Source of the DNA: Hyphomicrobiales bacterium | GTDB lineage: Bacteria; Pseudomonadota; Alphaproteobacteria; Rhizobiales; Xanthobacteraceae | Length of the DNA: 39,648 nucleotides | Assembly: GCA_009377755.1 (NCBI GenBank) | Contig: WHTM01000045.1 | Location: 1 to 39,648, forward strand | Direction of reading: 5' to 3' | In this document: piece after piece, positions 38,862-39,648 of the stretch | Layout of the letters: the number at the start of each line of letters is the position of its first letter | Numbering within the stretch: the stretch's first letter is position 1 | Position numbers and translations under genes: made by a program | Notes under the pieces: model-generated | Seen by the model: the letters and a program-made list of their open reading frames with translations, nothing else | What the model was told of the DNA's origin: nothing | The model's database searches: none

Positions 38862-38886
38862 CCCCCGCCTTCGCGGGGGCAGGCTC
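38862..38886. repeat. Small hairpin insertion inside the argS pseudogene
   Basis: CCCCCGC (38862-38868), a 4-nt loop CTTC and GCGGGGG (38873-38879), followed by CAGGCTC, are absent from the matching site of intact argS. The same CCCCGC/GCGGGG motif occurs at 39526-39540. Confidence 0.75.
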
Positions 38887-39067
38887 TGCGCGCCTGCGTC
38901 GTTGATGTCGTACTCGCGCGCCACCTTGAAGCCGGCGAACGCGAGCAGGTTTGCGAGCGCATCGCCGAACACCGCGCCGCGGCCGTGGCCGACATGCATC
39001 GGCCTGGTGGGATTGGCGGAGACGTGCTCGACGTTGACTGGCGCGGCCTTGCCGATGTCGCCACGGC

Positions 39068-39172
39068 CGGGTCTTTGCGAGGCGGCGCAGCCGCCGAAGC
39101 AATCCAGGGGCGGAATGCCGAGGGACTGGATTGCTTCGCCCTACGCTTCGCTTCGGGCTCGCAATGACGGCG
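39068..39172. repeat. Palindromic repeat inserted in the argS pseudogene
   Basis: CCGAAGCAATCCAG (39094-39107) pairs with CTGGATTGCTTCG (39126-39138), and TGCGAGGC near 39077 with GCTCGCAATGACG near 39158-39170. The pattern of a GAAGCAATCCAG/CTGGATTGCTTC core ending in GCAATGACG is widely repeated in Bradyrhizobium relatives, as far as I recall. It replaces about 60 nt of argS sequence. Confidence 0.8.
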
Positions 39173-39516
39173 CGTATCGCCTTTCCGGTGGCGGGCTTGA
39201 GCGTCAGGTTGATGAAGCCTGGACCCGCAACGTCGACCTTGGCGACGAGCGCATCCTTGCCGAGCTCCGCAGCGATCGCTTTCGCAAGCTCGCGCGGCTT
39301 CATCCGCGCATCCTTCGCCAGCACCATGGCGGCATTGGTGGCCATGTCGCCGTGCGCGGCATCGCGCGGCGGCTCGACCACGATGCGCGACGTATCAAGC
39401 CCCGCCGGCACGCGCCCGTCCGCCGCCACGGCGGCATGGACGCCGGAGAGGATGAGGGCGAAGATGTTGGTCGGTTGGCCGCTCGTTGATTCCGTGATGT
39501 GGTCCCGGCCCTTCCG

Positions 39517-39626
39517 CACGGTCGTCCCCGCAAAGGCGGGGACCCATACTTCGAGAACTTTCGATGGACCTGTGGTTATGGGTCCCAGCTCGCGGCCGCT
39601 TCGCGGCCTTGGCCGGGACGACCGTG
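39517..39626. repeat. REP-like palindrome at the window end
   Basis: CACGGTCGTCCC (39517-39528) and GGGACGACCGTG (39615-39626) are perfect 12-nt outer arms. Inside are CCCCGCAAAGGCGGGG, GGACCCATA with TATGGGTCC, and a GC-rich hairpin CGCGGCCGCTTCGCGGCC. Confidence 0.85.
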
Positions 39627-39648
39627 TGTGCATCAATAGCGCCGTCGT

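Larger units (their letters stand above)
38738..39474 (-). pseudogene. Truncated second copy of argS (5' part), interrupted by repeats
   Basis: On the minus strand the frame from about 39474 reads [47 protein letters not shown] and [11 protein letters not shown], which matches residues 3-100 of the intact ArgS closely at both DNA and protein level. The similarity then breaks at a palindromic repeat (39068-39172), resumes in other frames over the HIGH region ([19 protein letters not shown]), is broken again by a 25-nt hairpin insertion (38862-38886), and continues as [24 protein letters not shown] to about 38738. The first codon lacks ATG. At least two frame disruptions and the missing C-terminal two thirds make it non-functional. 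It is in the same orientation as argS. Confidence 0.9.

Overview
The window looks like a chromosomal segment of a GC-rich alphaproteobacterium of the order Hyphomicrobiales (Rhizobiales), probably close to Bradyrhizobium, Rhodopseudomonas or the Xanthobacteraceae. The evidence is a PhyR-NepR-EcfG general stress response locus, the block yajC-secD-secF ... pcm-surE-serS-tatCBA-scpBA-nagZ-SPOR-argS, three tripartite-tricarboxylate (Bug/TctC) type proteins or CadC-like neighbours, and many palindromic intergenic repeats of the kind common in that group. No rRNA, tRNA, CRISPR array or insertion sequence with a transposase gene was seen.

Positions 1-4666 hold the end of an assimilatory nitrate/nitrite operon on the + strand: the 3' end of a sirohaem nitrite/sulfite reductase, an FAD/NADPH reductase in which an RnfB-like iron-sulfur domain stands where a flavodoxin domain would be expected, and nitrate reductase NasA with a C-terminal BFD-like domain. 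Positions 4747-8651 are the general stress response (GSR) locus: a soluble PAS-GAF-HWE histidine kinase, PhyR (both - strand), then nepR and ecfG (+ strand). There are two perfect EcfG-type promoters (GGAAC-N16-CGTT). One serves nepR-ecfG. The other, between kinase and phyR, precedes no ORF but a short stretch with a C-rich hairpin loop and a strong intrinsic terminator: a predicted small RNA resembling GsrN of Caulobacter. This is the most interesting item in the window.

Positions 8652-17109 are accessory: a glycine-zipper lipoprotein, a small repeat-containing hypothetical protein, an MFS transporter, a Bug/TctC binding protein next to a D-2-hydroxyacid dehydrogenase, a DUF1127 protein, a multiply frameshifted remnant of a periplasmic binding protein, a sterol-desaturase-family protein, and trmFO.

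Positions 17116-35502 are mostly a conserved housekeeping block on the - strand. It covers the Sec accessory complex (yajC, secD, secF) followed by two genes related to the mitochondrial complex I assembly factors NDUFAF3 and NDUFAF6, an NlpD/DipM-like envelope protein, pcm-surE, serS (with an AT-rich insertion), tatABC, scpA-scpB, nagZ, a SPOR-domain protein and argS. Palindromic repeats sit in several gaps; a composite element (two palindromes joined by a conserved spacer) occurs twice, between yajC and secD and between argS and the SPOR gene.

Positions 35738-38634 contain a divergent pair: a Bug/TctC binding protein and a CadC-like membrane regulator with TPRs. Beyond it, 38738-39474 is a broken second copy of the 5' part of argS, interrupted by repeats. 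Starts were chosen from Shine-Dalgarno spacing and family length; where they are uncertain this is stated.
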